Shown here piece by piece: positions 16,678 to 25,402 of a DNA stretch of 64,000 bases (its first letter is position 1; each line of letters starts with the position of its first letter). The notes below the pieces were generated by a model. That model made no database searches. It saw nothing but the letters and a program-made list of their open reading frames with translations, and was not told the origin of the DNA. Source of the DNA: Sphingopyxis italica (GTDB lineage Bacteria; Pseudomonadota; Alphaproteobacteria; Sphingomonadales; Sphingomonadaceae). The DNA lies in assembly GCF_011926545.1 (NCBI RefSeq), contig NZ_JAATIT010000006.1, positions 62,001 to 126,000 on the forward strand, given 5' to 3'. Both the position numbers and the translations under genes were made by a program.

Positions 16678-17427
16678 TCAGGCCGCGCGCGCGCCGACGA
16701 AGCCGAGCCCCGCGGCGATCTGGATCGACTGCGCGCGCCCGGTGGCGCCAAGCTTCGCCGCGGCGTTGCGCAGGTGGAAACGCACCGTCGACACCGACAG
16801 CGCCAGGATGATGCCGATCTCGCCGTCGGTCTTTCCCGCGGCCGCCCAGCGCAGGCACTGCACCTCGCGCCGCGTCAGCGTTTGCGGCACGGTGGCATTG
16901 CGCGGGCGTCCGCGCGCTTCATTGTGCGTCGCGACCAGCTTGACCGCGAGGTTGTGCAGATGGCCGGCCTGCTCGGCGAAGATCGCTTCGACCCCGACGG
17001 GCTCGCGCGAGCACCAGAAGACCGCGCCGACCAGCCCGCGCGGCAAATGCACCGGCGCGATGATCGCTTCGCCGAAATTGGGCGTGTTGCGCGCCTGCGA
17101 GCAATCGACGGCTTCGAGCAACTGCGTCGGGCGCCAGGTGCGAAGGCGGCCGTCGCTATAGTAGAAGGGCTCGCCGGTCAGCCGCGCCGCGGTCAGGAAG
17201 GCGATATGCAGCGCCAGTTTGCGATCGCGCCAATAGGCATAGTCGGGATCGACCCAGCGAAAGCTCGTTTCGGCATAGGGACGGCCTTCGGCGTCGCTCA
17301 TCGGTTCGGGATCGCCCAGGTCGGCTTGCGCCGCGACATAGGACAGGCCGATCGCGTCGCCAGCCGCTTGCACGGCGGCGATCAGCCCCGGCATGTCCGA
17401 CCAGCATTCCGCCCTCTCGTCAATCAC
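16678..17427 (-). CDS. LuxR-family transcriptional regulator (autoinducer-binding type)
   Basis: The C-terminal 65 residues form a clear LuxR helix-turn-helix: LTRREVQCLRWAAAGKTDGE, then STVRFHLRNAAAKLG. The N-terminal part (FRWVDPDYAYWRDRK, FYYSDGRLRTW) has the length and style of an autoinducer-binding domain, but the canonical WxxxY...DP pattern is not clearly kept, so its ligand may not be an acyl-homoserine lactone. No LuxI is in the window. The GTG at 17427 was chosen because GGAGG lies 9 bases upstream; the frame is open to 17481. A 16-bp palindrome lies just upstream, and the gene is divergent from the TBDR-oxygenase pair that it may control. Confidence 0.85.
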   Translation of the reverse strand: MIDERAECWSDMPGLIAAVQAAGDAIGLSYVAAQADLGDPEPMSDAEGRPYAETSFRWVDPDYAYWRDRKLALHIAFLTAARLTGEPFYYSDGRLRTWRPTQLLEAVDCSQARNTPNFGEAIIAPVHLPRGLVGAVFWCSREPVGVEAIFAEQAGHLHNLAVKLVATHNEARGRPRNATVPQTLTRREVQCLRWAAAGKTDGEIGIILALSVSTVRFHLRNAAAKLGATGRAQSIQIAAGLGFVGARAA

Positions 17428-17446
17428 CCGCTTGTCCCTCCGCTCC

Positions 17447-17462
17447 CTGACACAGGTGTCAG
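17447..17462. promoter_or_regulatory. palindromic operator-like site before luxR-type gene
   Basis: CTGACACAGGTGTCAG has perfect 7-bp arms around AG. It lies about 20 bases before the luxR-type start and about 105 bases before the TBDR start in the divergent intergenic region, the place expected for a regulator-binding site controlling both directions. Its size is near that of lux boxes, but the sequence is not the classic one. Confidence 0.5.
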
Positions 17463-17565
17463 CTTGTTCGCGCGGCCGCAATCCCTTGTTCTGTCACGGT
17501 CCGGTTTCGCGCGACGCTCGCACATCGACGAGCTCCGCGACAAGCCGTTTGAGGGAGGATGAGTG

Positions 17566-20013
17566 ATGAAGGCAATGCGTATTTTCTGGAGCGCGGGTAC
17601 GGCGATCGGCCTCGTTGTCGCGGCACCGGCCTTTGCGGCGGAGGAAACGGCACCCGACAGCGTCGCGGCCGAAGGCGACATCATCGTCACCGCGCAGCGC
17701 CGCGCCGAATCGATGAACGATATCGGCATGGCGATCCAGGCGGTCGATGCCAAAACGCTCGAAAATCTGCGCGTCACCGACATGCGCGACCTCACCACGG
17801 TGGCGCCGAGTTTCACTGTATCGCAAAGCTATCAGGGCGTGCCGACCTATACGCTGCGCGGGATCGGCTTCAACACGATCAACCTGTCCTCGACCTCGAC
17901 CGTCGGCACTTATGTCGACGAAGTCGCTTACGCCTATCCGATCATGAATACCGGCCCGGTGATGGACCTCGAACGCGTCGAAGTGCTGAAAGGGCCGCAG
18001 GGCACGCTCTATGGCCGCAACACCACCGCGGGCCTGATCAACTTCATCACCGCCAAGCCGACCGACAGCTTCGAAGGCAGCATCAAGGCCGACCTCGGCA
18101 ATTATCAGACGTACAATATCGGCGGCCACATCTCGGGACCGCTCGGTGAAGGCATCGCCGCGCGCATCGCTTTCCGCAGCGAGAATAGCGACAAGGGCTG
18201 GCAGGTCAGCAACACGCGCGGCGAGCGGCTGGGCGAAGTCGACAAGCTCGGCATCCGCGGTTCGCTGGCGATCGACCCCGGCGCCGGCACCAGCATCGAC
18301 CTGTCGGTCACCTGGTGGCAGAACAAGTCGGACACCGTCGCGGGGCAGGGGATCGGCTTCACGCCCGCGACCAACCCGGTCACCGGCACCAGCAATTCGC
18401 GCTTCTTCAACACGCCGGGCCTCGCCGACTATATCGCGAACAATTTCCCGGCCAAGGCGAGCCAAGCCGACTGGGCGCCCGAAGCGGCGCGCTCGGCGGA
18501 CATCGGGACCGGGCTCGGGCTCGACGGCCCGCTTGCCGAGGATAATCGTTTCTGGGGCCTGAAGCTGCGCTGGGATCAGGACCTCGGCGATACGATGAAG
18601 CTCGTTTCGCTCACCAGCTATAACGACTTCAAACGCAATGCGCTCTCGGACTGGAGCGGCGCGCCGTTCGAAATCCTGCTCCAGAACACGGTCGGGCGGA
18701 TCAAGAGCTTCGCACAGGAACTGCATGTCGAGGGCGAGACGGGGGCGGTCAACTGGCTCGTCGGCGCCTATTACGCCAACGACCGGATCATCGATTCGAA
18801 CCGCACGATGCTCGGTCAGAACGCCAACGTCGGCCTCATTCGCGGGGCGGGCGTGCCTTTGCTCGGGACGCCGTTCAATTCGGGCGGCTACACCCCGCTC
18901 GAACTATCGCAGGCGTTCCGCACCTACGAAGATTTCGGCCGCATCCGCACCAAAACCTGGAGCATTTTCGGCAATGCCGATGCCGAACTCACCGATCAGC
19001 TCAAGCTCACCGTTGGGGTGCGCTATACCGAAGACACGCAGCGCTACAACGGCTGCTCGCGCGACTTCAACGGCAATATGCTGCCCAACGTCAACGTCGT
19101 GAACCGCGCGCTCTATTTCCAGACCTATGGGGTGCTCGCGCCCGAAATCGCCGAGGGTCAGTGCAACACTTTCGATCCCGAGACGGGCACCTTCGGCGAG
19201 GTCCAGTCGCTACTCGACGAGAATAATGTCGCGTGGCGCGTCGCGCTCGACTGGTCGCCGAACGACGACACTTTGCTCTATGCCTCAGTATCGCGCGGCT
19301 ATAAATCGGGGACGACGCCGATCAACGCCGCGAACCTCGCGCGCCAGAATGCGCCGGTGACGCAGGAGAAACTCACCGCCTATGAAGTCGGGGTGAAAGC
19401 GACGCTCGCCGACCGGCTGGTGCAGGCCAATCTCTCGGCTTTCTACTATGATTATCGCGACAAGCAGATCAGCACCTATTTCGCCGATCCGATCTACACC
19501 GCGCTCTCGCGCCTCGACAATGTGCCCGACAGCGAGGCTTACGGGGTCGAGGGCGAGCTGACGATCCGCCCTGCGACGGGGCTGACCATCGCCGCCAACG
19601 CGCTCTATCTGAAGACGCGGATCAACGATTATGACGGCACCAACGCGGCGGGACAGCCCGAGAATTTCGACGGCGCCGAATTCATCTACAGCCCCGAATT
19701 CCAGGGCAGCGTGACGCTCGCCTATGACACGCCGGTCAGCGACACGCTCGACCTGACCGGCGCGGTGAGCGCGCGGTATCAGAGCGAGTCGAACACGATT
19801 TTCGAGGATCTCGATCTCTACAAGGTCGATGCCTATGGCACCGTCAACGCGAGTCTTGGCCTGCGCCACGAAAGCGGCTTGTCGGTATCGCTCTGGGCAA
19901 AGAATCTGTTCGACAAATATTATTGGTCGGCGGTCGCCAGCAACGCCAATGTCGTCGTGCGCTTCGCCAACCAGCCGCGAACCTGGGGCCTCACGCTGGG
20001 TTATGACTTTTAA
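17566..20013 (+). CDS. TonB-dependent outer-membrane receptor
   Basis: This 815-residue receptor has a signal peptide ending near AFAA (residue 25), the DIIVTAQRRAESMNDIG plug start, YTLRGIGFNTINLSS, VEVLKGPQGTLYGRNTTAG and a barrel ending in WGLTLGYDF with C-terminal Phe. The ATG at 17566 with GGAGG 9 bases upstream is the best of several nearby starts. It is followed 14 bases later by the MpaB-type oxygenase, so uptake and oxidation of one hydrophobic substrate may be linked. It lies divergent from the LuxR-type regulator; the palindrome at 17447 is between them. Confidence 0.92.
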   Translation: MKAMRIFWSAGTAIGLVVAAPAFAAEETAPDSVAAEGDIIVTAQRRAESMNDIGMAIQAVDAKTLENLRVTDMRDLTTVAPSFTVSQSYQGVPTYTLRGIGFNTINLSSTSTVGTYVDEVAYAYPIMNTGPVMDLERVEVLKGPQGTLYGRNTTAGLINFITAKPTDSFEGSIKADLGNYQTYNIGGHISGPLGEGIAARIAFRSENSDKGWQVSNTRGERLGEVDKLGIRGSLAIDPGAGTSIDLSVTWWQNKSDTVAGQGIGFTPATNPVTGTSNSRFFNTPGLADYIANNFPAKASQADWAPEAARSADIGTGLGLDGPLAEDNRFWGLKLRWDQDLGDTMKLVSLTSYNDFKRNALSDWSGAPFEILLQNTVGRIKSFAQELHVEGETGAVNWLVGAYYANDRIIDSNRTMLGQNANVGLIRGAGVPLLGTPFNSGGYTPLELSQAFRTYEDFGRIRTKTWSIFGNADAELTDQLKLTVGVRYTEDTQRYNGCSRDFNGNMLPNVNVVNRALYFQTYGVLAPEIAEGQCNTFDPETGTFGEVQSLLDENNVAWRVALDWSPNDDTLLYASVSRGYKSGTTPINAANLARQNAPVTQEKLTAYEVGVKATLADRLVQANLSAFYYDYRDKQISTYFADPIYTALSRLDNVPDSEAYGVEGELTIRPATGLTIAANALYLKTRINDYDGTNAAGQPENFDGAEFIYSPEFQGSVTLAYDTPVSDTLDLTGAVSARYQSESNTIFEDLDLYKVDAYGTVNASLGLRHESGLSVSLWAKNLFDKYYWSAVASNANVVVRFANQPRTWGLTLGYDF

Positions 20014-20027
20014 GGGAGAAACATCGC

Positions 20028-20939
20028 GTGGCGCGTTTGCCGATGCAGGATGATTATCTGGGGACGGCGATCGATTTCACCGCGCCCCTCGGCGAACCCG
20101 CGCTGCTCGCGCCGGACAGCGTCCAGTGGCGCGTCTACAAGAACCCGATCGCGCTCGGCATCGGCGGAATCGCGGCGGTGCTGCTCGAATTCGCCGAGCC
20201 GCGCATCCGCTCGGGGGTGTGGGACCATTCGACCTACAAGGCCGACCCGATCGGCCGCTCGCGGCGCACCGGGCTCGTCGCGATGCTCGCCTGCTACGGC
20301 CCCGCGAGCGTAGCGAAGGAGGTGATCGGCAAGGTTAACCGCATGCACGGCAAGGTGAAGGGCGCAACGCCGGCCGGCGACAAATATCGCGCGTTGGACC
20401 CGCTGCTGCTCGACTGGGTTGCCGCGACCGCCTCCTATGGCTTCCTGATGGCCTATGACCGCTTCGTCCATGTGCTGAGCGAGGCCGACAAGGACCGTTT
20501 CATGGCCGACGGCGATGCGATCGGGCGCGAATTCGGGGCGCGGCGCACGCCGCCGACGGTGGCCGCGTTCATGGATATGATGGCCGAACTCGAACCGCGC
20601 TTCGAAGCGCATCCGATCATCTTCGAATTCCTCGATATTATCCAGTCGGGCAAGGCGGCGCCCAGTGCCCCGCGCTTCCTGCATCGCGCGATCGCGCGCG
20701 CGTCGGTGTCGCTGCTCCCCGATCATATCCGCCGCACGCTCGATCTCGGCCCGCGCTATGATCTGACGCGGCTCGACCGCACCGCGCTGCGGATTGCCGG
20801 CCGGCTCGCCGACCGTCATGTCGATCGCGAAGCGCCGCATTGCCAGGCGAGCGTCCGGCTCGGCCTGCCGCATGATCTCCTGTTCCGGTCGCCCGCCGAG
20901 CAGCGGCGGTTGCTGGCCGGGATGCCGCTCGCTGCCTAG
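20028..20939 (+). CDS. MpaB/latex-clearing-type (DUF2236) oxygenase family protein
   Basis: This 303-residue protein matches the oxygenase MpaB/rubber-oxygenase catalytic family: DPIGRSRRTGLVAMLACYG, VNRMHGKVKGATPAG, ALDPLLLDWVAATASYGFLMAYDRF and HVDREAP. Characterised relatives are heme proteins that cleave isoprenoid chains (Lcp, RoxB-type activity; MpaB cleaves a farnesyl chain). The conserved His in RMHGK is a likely ligand. No signal peptide is seen. The start is GTG at 20028 with GGGAGA upstream; it is in an operon with the TBDR. Oxidative cleavage of an imported terpenoid or other hydrophobic compound is a reasonable inference. Its stop overlaps that of the convergent amidohydrolase. 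Confidence 0.82.
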   Translation: MARLPMQDDYLGTAIDFTAPLGEPALLAPDSVQWRVYKNPIALGIGGIAAVLLEFAEPRIRSGVWDHSTYKADPIGRSRRTGLVAMLACYGPASVAKEVIGKVNRMHGKVKGATPAGDKYRALDPLLLDWVAATASYGFLMAYDRFVHVLSEADKDRFMADGDAIGREFGARRTPPTVAAFMDMMAELEPRFEAHPIIFEFLDIIQSGKAAPSAPRFLHRAIARASVSLLPDHIRRTLDLGPRYDLTRLDRTALRIAGRLADRHVDREAPHCQASVRLGLPHDLLFRSPAEQRRLLAGMPLAA

Positions 20940-22633
20940 GAGCAGCGGTTGAAGCCCGCGCCGCGCACCGCGCGTCCGGGCGTCGCGCCGCTATGCTCGC
21001 CGTTCCGCAGCACCGCGACGCCGTTGACGAACACGTCGCGCACCCCGACCGAATATTGGTGCGGTTTTTCGAAGGTCGCGCGGTCGCCGATCGTCGCCGG
21101 GTCGAAGACGACGACATCGGCATAATAGCCGGGTTTCAGCGCGCCGCGGTCCTTGATGCCGAGATTGGTCGCGGGCAGGGTGGTGAGCCGGTACACCGCC
21201 TGTTCGAGCGGAATGAGCTTCTCGTCGCGGACATAGCGGCCGAGAAGCCGCGCGAAATTGCCATAGGTGCGCGGATGCGCGCCCGATTTCAGGAACACAC
21301 CCTCGGGCGCCTGCGACGCCGCGTCGGACCCGAAACTCATCCACGGCAGCTGGATTTGTTTCCGCACATTGTCCTCCGACATCAGGAAATAGACGGTGCC
21401 GACGCGCGATCCGTCCTCGACGACGAGATCCATCGCGGTTTCCTCGGGCGACTTGCCGCGCATCGCCGCGACTTCGGCGAGCGTCTTGCCGGTCAGCGGT
21501 TTCAGCGCGTCATTCTTGAAGCCCGACAGGATCATCTTGTCGGCGCCCGCGCCGAAATAGAGATTTTCCCAGTCGCTGCCCGGTTTCTTCATTTCCTCGG
21601 CGACGCGCGCGCGGATCGCGGGATCCTTCAGCCGCTCGATCCATTGTTCGAGCCCGCCCGCCTGCACCCACGTCGGCATCGCGGCGTCGAGCCCCGTCGC
21701 GCCCGCGGTATAGGTGTACATGTCGGTCGTGATGCGCAGCCCCGCGGCGCGCGCATCCTCGATCTTCTTCACGATCGTATCCAGCTTGCCCCAGTTGCTG
21801 CGCCCCGCCATCTTGAGGTGATAGATTTCGGCGGGCGCGCCCGAGCGGCGCGAAATCTCGATCAGCTCGTCGACCGCCTCCTCGATGCGGTCGCCTTCGG
21901 ACCGCATATGGCTGATATACATGCCGCCGCATTTCGCCGCTTCGGTCGTCAGCGCGACAAGCTCGTCGGTCTCGGCGTAGGAGCCGGGCGCATAGATGAT
22001 CGAGCTGCCGACCCCCATCGCGCCTTCGTTCATCGCCTGCCGCACCAGCGCGCGCATCCGGCCGAGCTGCTCGGGATTCGGATCGACGTCGCCTTCGCCC
22101 AGCTCGTGCACGCGCACCGTCGCGGCGCCGACGAAGCTCGCGATATTGGTCGAAATGCCGCGCTTTTCGAGCCACCCGAAATAATCGCCGAGCGTCGTCC
22201 ACTCGATGTCATATTTGATGTCGCCCTGCCGCTCGGTCTCCTGCCGCTTCATCGTGGCGTTCATCGGCCCCATCGACCAGCCTTCGCCCATCACCTCCAG
22301 CGTCACGCCCTGCCGGATGTCGCTCTGGCTTCTGGGATCGGCGATCAGCGATTCGGTCGCCCAGCTCAGCATGTTGATAAAGCCCGGCGCGACCGCCATG
22401 CCCTTCGCCGCGACCTCGCGCTTCGCCTCGCCCTCGACCTTGCCGACCGCGACGATGCGGTCGTCTTTGATCGCGACATCGCCGACGACGGGCGGCTTGC
22501 CAGACCCGTCATAGAGGGTGCCACCGCGGATGATCAGGTCATAGGCCGGGGCTTGTGCCGCGAGCGGCGCCGAAACCAGCATCGAACTGCATAGCAGCAA
22601 AAGCGAGGGCGCGAAGCGTCGGGGCGAGGCCAT
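20936..22633 (-). CDS. N-acyl-D-amino-acid deacylase-like amidohydrolase (HxH motif missing)
   Basis: This 565-residue secreted protein has a signal peptide ending near residue 27, the YDLIIRGGTLYDGSG opening of D-aminoacylases, and later metal-site regions ISHMRSEGDRIEEAV, AEIYHLKMAG and MSFGSDA. At the first metal motif, where the family has PGFIDxHxH, this protein reads PGFINMLSW (residues 83-91), so both histidines are lost, and the cysteine loop NCG is replaced by EGW. This looks like a distinct subfamily, perhaps with one metal or altered chemistry. It follows the XRE-cupin regulator gene by 23 bases on the same strand and probably shares its transcript. It would act in the periplasm on N-acyl-D-amino acids or related amides. 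Confidence 0.8.
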   Translation of the reverse strand: MASPRRFAPSLLLLCSSMLVSAPLAAQAPAYDLIIRGGTLYDGSGKPPVVGDVAIKDDRIVAVGKVEGEAKREVAAKGMAVAPGFINMLSWATESLIADPRSQSDIRQGVTLEVMGEGWSMGPMNATMKRQETERQGDIKYDIEWTTLGDYFGWLEKRGISTNIASFVGAATVRVHELGEGDVDPNPEQLGRMRALVRQAMNEGAMGVGSSIIYAPGSYAETDELVALTTEAAKCGGMYISHMRSEGDRIEEAVDELIEISRRSGAPAEIYHLKMAGRSNWGKLDTIVKKIEDARAAGLRITTDMYTYTAGATGLDAAMPTWVQAGGLEQWIERLKDPAIRARVAEEMKKPGSDWENLYFGAGADKMILSGFKNDALKPLTGKTLAEVAAMRGKSPEETAMDLVVEDGSRVGTVYFLMSEDNVRKQIQLPWMSFGSDAASQAPEGVFLKSGAHPRTYGNFARLLGRYVRDEKLIPLEQAVYRLTTLPATNLGIKDRGALKPGYYADVVVFDPATIGDRATFEKPHQYSVGVRDVFVNGVAVLRNGEHSGATPGRAVRGAGFNRCS

Positions 22634-22656
22634 TTTTTTCTCCCGTTTTGAGGTTT

Positions 22657-23280
22657 TTATCCGTGAAGGCTCATCAAGCTGTCCATCAGCCCGTCATCGG
22701 CGCTCGAACAGACACCGAGGACGAGGGCTTCGTCGAACCCGTCGGCGACGACATAGGCGTGGCCCATCGACGAATCGATATAGATGCCCTGGCCGACGTC
22801 GAGCGTGACGGGGTCGTAGAATTCGCTGTGCACCTCGATCCGCCCTTCGAGGACATAGATGAATTCCTCGCCCTGATGGCGGACGAGCTCGCCGAACTCG
22901 CGCGCGCTGTGCGCGCGGATGCGCGTCAGGATCGGGATCATCCGCTTCTGGCGCAAATCGGTGCAGAGATAATGATAGTCGTAATTGTCGGTGGTGACGC
23001 GCGCGGCGCGATCGATCGCCGCGATGCTGCGGCGCCCGGTGACGCGCGGCGCGGTGTCCTCCTCATCCTCGGCGAACAGGTCCGACATGCGAATCTGTAG
23101 CCGCTGGCTCAGCTGCTGGAGCTTGTCGTAGCTCAGCGTCAGCCGGTCATGCTCGACCTTCGACAGCGTCGAAACGGGAATGCCCGACTTGGCGCTCATT
23201 TCCTTGAGCGTCCAGCCGTTGCGCGCGCGAATGCCCTTCATCACCGCGCCGAGCGTCGGCGGGGGCGCACGGTCCGCCAT
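22657..23280 (-). CDS. XRE-family regulator with cupin sensor domain
   Basis: This 207-residue protein joins an N-terminal XRE helix-turn-helix (GWTLKEMSAKSGIPVSTLSKVEH, about residues 22-45) to a C-terminal cupin barrel (RHQGEEFIYVLEGRIEVHSEFYDPVTLDVGQGIYIDSSMGH shows the HQxxE...G pattern). Such regulators bind a small metabolite, often an amino acid or polyamine, in the cupin. The ATG at 23280 was preferred to a TTG 12 bases upstream, which lacks a spaced ribosome site. It is divergent from the serine hydrolase-dgcA pair, and nearly identical operator-like sequences lie at 23300 and 26494. It is the likely regulator of the whole D-amino-acid/dipeptide cluster. Confidence 0.88.
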   Translation of the reverse strand: MADRAPPPTLGAVMKGIRARNGWTLKEMSAKSGIPVSTLSKVEHDRLTLSYDKLQQLSQRLQIRMSDLFAEDEEDTAPRVTGRRSIAAIDRAARVTTDNYDYHYLCTDLRQKRMIPILTRIRAHSAREFGELVRHQGEEFIYVLEGRIEVHSEFYDPVTLDVGQGIYIDSSMGHAYVVADGFDEALVLGVCSSADDGLMDSLMSLHG

Positions 23281-23299
23281 CAGTTTTTCCAATCCCCGT

Positions 23300-23333
23300 T
23301 TGACAATTTTCTAATCAGGATCATTATGTCCCT
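23300..23333 (+). promoter_or_regulatory. promoter/operator of hydrolase-dgcA operon
   Basis: TTGACA (23300-23305) leads the 13-base word TTGACAATTTTCT, continuing AATCAGGA to 23320, then CATTATGTCC. At 26494-26514 the same stretch recurs with 19 of 21 bases identical. The -10 box is uncertain (CATTAT or ATTATG after 16-17 bases). It lies only 20 bases before the XRE-cupin gene, so a protein bound here could control both directions. Confidence 0.6.
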
Positions 23334-23422
23334 ATCGGGCTAACAGAAGTTGGTCCTTGGTAAGGGGTCGCGCGACTTGCCGCAAGGTGTGACAGGACGC
23401 GCCATACAATAAGGGGAGAGCG

Positions 23423-25402
23423 ATGCGTTTCATCCGTAAGGCGATGATCGGGCTGGCGGCCTTTGCCGCGCTGCCACTGGCGGCGCAGGGGCCGGTGCCG
23501 GCGCCCGCCGTCAAAAAGACCGAAGCAGCCGTTCCGGCCGCAAAGACACAAGCGGCGCCCGCTCCGCTCGATCCCAAGGATCTCGAGGCGTGGATGGATG
23601 GCTATCTGCCCTATGCGCTCGAACGCGGGCGCATTCCGGGCGCGGTCGTCGTCGTCGTGCGCGGCGGCGAGGTCGTGCTGCAGAAGGGCTATGGCTATTC
23701 GGATGTCGCCAAGCGCGCGCCCGTCTTGCCCGAAACAACGCTGTTCCGCCCCGGATCGGTGTCGAAGCTTTTCACCTGGACCGCGGTGATGCAGCAGGTC
23801 GAGGCGGGCAAGATCGACCTCGACAAGGACGTCAACGCCTATCTCGATTTCAAGATTCCGCCCTATGACGGCAAGCCGATCACGATGCGCAACATTATGA
23901 CGCACACCGCGGGCTTCGAGGAATCGATACGCCATCTGATCAGCAGCGATCCGAAAGCGGTGATGACGCTCAAGAAGCAGATGCCGCTCGCGCTGCCCGA
24001 ACGCGTCTTCGCGCCCGGCACGACGCCGGCCTATTCCAATTATGCGACCGCGCTCGCCGGCTATATCGTCGAGCGCGTCAGCGGCGAAAATTTCGACACC
24101 TATATCGAAAACCATATCTTCAAGCCGCTCGGCATGACGCATTCGACGTTCCGCCAGCCGCTTCCCGCGCGCCTCGTGCCGCATATGTCGAAGGGTTATC
24201 CCGACGTCACGCAAAAGCCCGAGCCGTTCGAAATGGTGATCCCCGCGCCCGCGGGCAGCCTGTCGGCGAGCGGTGCCGACATGGCGAAGTTCATGATCGC
24301 GCACCTCAACGACGGGGCGGGGCTGATGAAGCCCGAAACCGCGAAATTGATGCACGAATTCAAGGCGCCCGGCGTCGGCCCGCTCAACAGCATGGCGCTC
24401 GGCTTCTACGAACAATGGGTCAACGGTCAGCGCGCGATCGCGCATGGCGGCGACACCGTCTGGTTCCACTCCTACCTCTGGCTGTTCCCGGATGCCGACA
24501 CCGGCGTCTTCATCTCGATGAACAGCCCGGGCAAGGACGGCGCGGCGGGCGCGGTGCGCAGCGCGCTCTTCCACAAATTCGCCGATCGCTACCTGCCGGG
24601 TCCGGCCGAAAAGCCGGCGCAGGTCGATGCCAAAACGGCGCGTGAACATGCACAGATGATGGCTGGCAATTATATCAGCAGCCGCGGCTCCTTCACCAAT
24701 TTCATGAGCCTGTTCGGCCTGCTCGGCCAGGCGACCATCGGCCTGACCGAGGATGGCAAGATCAGCGTTCCCGCGCTCGACGGCCTCGGCGCCGGCGCGC
24801 GCGATTGGGTCGAGGTCGAACCCTTCGTTTGGCGCGACACCGGCACGGGCGAACGGCTCGCTGCCGAGCTCAAGGACGGGCGCGTCGTGCGCTGGAGCAT
24901 CGATGCCGGATCGCCCTTCATGGTGTTCGAACCGGCGCCCGCCAGCGTCAACGCCGCCTGGCTCAACCCCGCGCTGCTCCTCGCCTTCGGCATCATCCTG
25001 CTCGCGGCGCTGGCGTGGCCGGTGCGCGCGCTGGTGCGCCGCAGCTTCAAGGCCGATTTCGCGCTCCAGGGCAAGTCGCTCCGCGCCTATCGTCTGAGCC
25101 GTGTCTTCGCCTGGCTCGCGCTCGGCGCGCTCGCCGGCTGGATCGGGCTGATCGCGGCCTTCTCGGCCGACATCGGCGCCATCGGCGGCCCGCTCGACTG
25201 GCTTATCCACCTGCTGCGCATCCTGACGCCGCTCGCCGCCTTCGGCCTGCTCGCGACCGCCGCGTGGCACCTGTGGCTTTGCATCAAGGACAAGCGCCGC
25301 TGGACGATGAAGCTCGGCGCGGTGCTGCTGATCCTCGCCGCGCTCGTGCTCGTCTGGGTGACGCTCGTCTTCCACCTCTATGGCTTCGGAATGGTCTATT
25401 GA
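23423..25402 (+). CDS. serine hydrolase (beta-lactamase/D-aminopeptidase fold) with C-terminal membrane domain
   Basis: This 659-residue protein has a signal peptide (first 21 residues), a Pro/Ala-rich linker and a class C beta-lactamase-type domain with Ser112-xx-Lys115 (GSVSK), Tyr204-x-Asn206 (YSN) and His341-Gly-Gly. A further domain (residues about 410-510) precedes four hydrophobic segments from about 515 to the end, so the catalytic part should sit in the periplasm, anchored in the inner membrane. AGGGGAG lies 8 bases before the ATG. Its TGA shares a base with the dgcA start. In this cluster a D-aminopeptidase or peptide-hydrolase role is more likely than antibiotic hydrolysis. Confidence 0.85.
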   Translation: MRFIRKAMIGLAAFAALPLAAQGPVPAPAVKKTEAAVPAAKTQAAPAPLDPKDLEAWMDGYLPYALERGRIPGAVVVVVRGGEVVLQKGYGYSDVAKRAPVLPETTLFRPGSVSKLFTWTAVMQQVEAGKIDLDKDVNAYLDFKIPPYDGKPITMRNIMTHTAGFEESIRHLISSDPKAVMTLKKQMPLALPERVFAPGTTPAYSNYATALAGYIVERVSGENFDTYIENHIFKPLGMTHSTFRQPLPARLVPHMSKGYPDVTQKPEPFEMVIPAPAGSLSASGADMAKFMIAHLNDGAGLMKPETAKLMHEFKAPGVGPLNSMALGFYEQWVNGQRAIAHGGDTVWFHSYLWLFPDADTGVFISMNSPGKDGAAGAVRSALFHKFADRYLPGPAEKPAQVDAKTAREHAQMMAGNYISSRGSFTNFMSLFGLLGQATIGLTEDGKISVPALDGLGAGARDWVEVEPFVWRDTGTGERLAAELKDGRVVRWSIDAGSPFMVFEPAPASVNAAWLNPALLLAFGIILLAALAWPVRALVRRSFKADFALQGKSLRAYRLSRVFAWLALGALAGWIGLIAAFSADIGAIGGPLDWLIHLLRILTPLAAFGLLATAAWHLWLCIKDKRRWTMKLGAVLLILAALVLVWVTLVFHLYGFGMVY

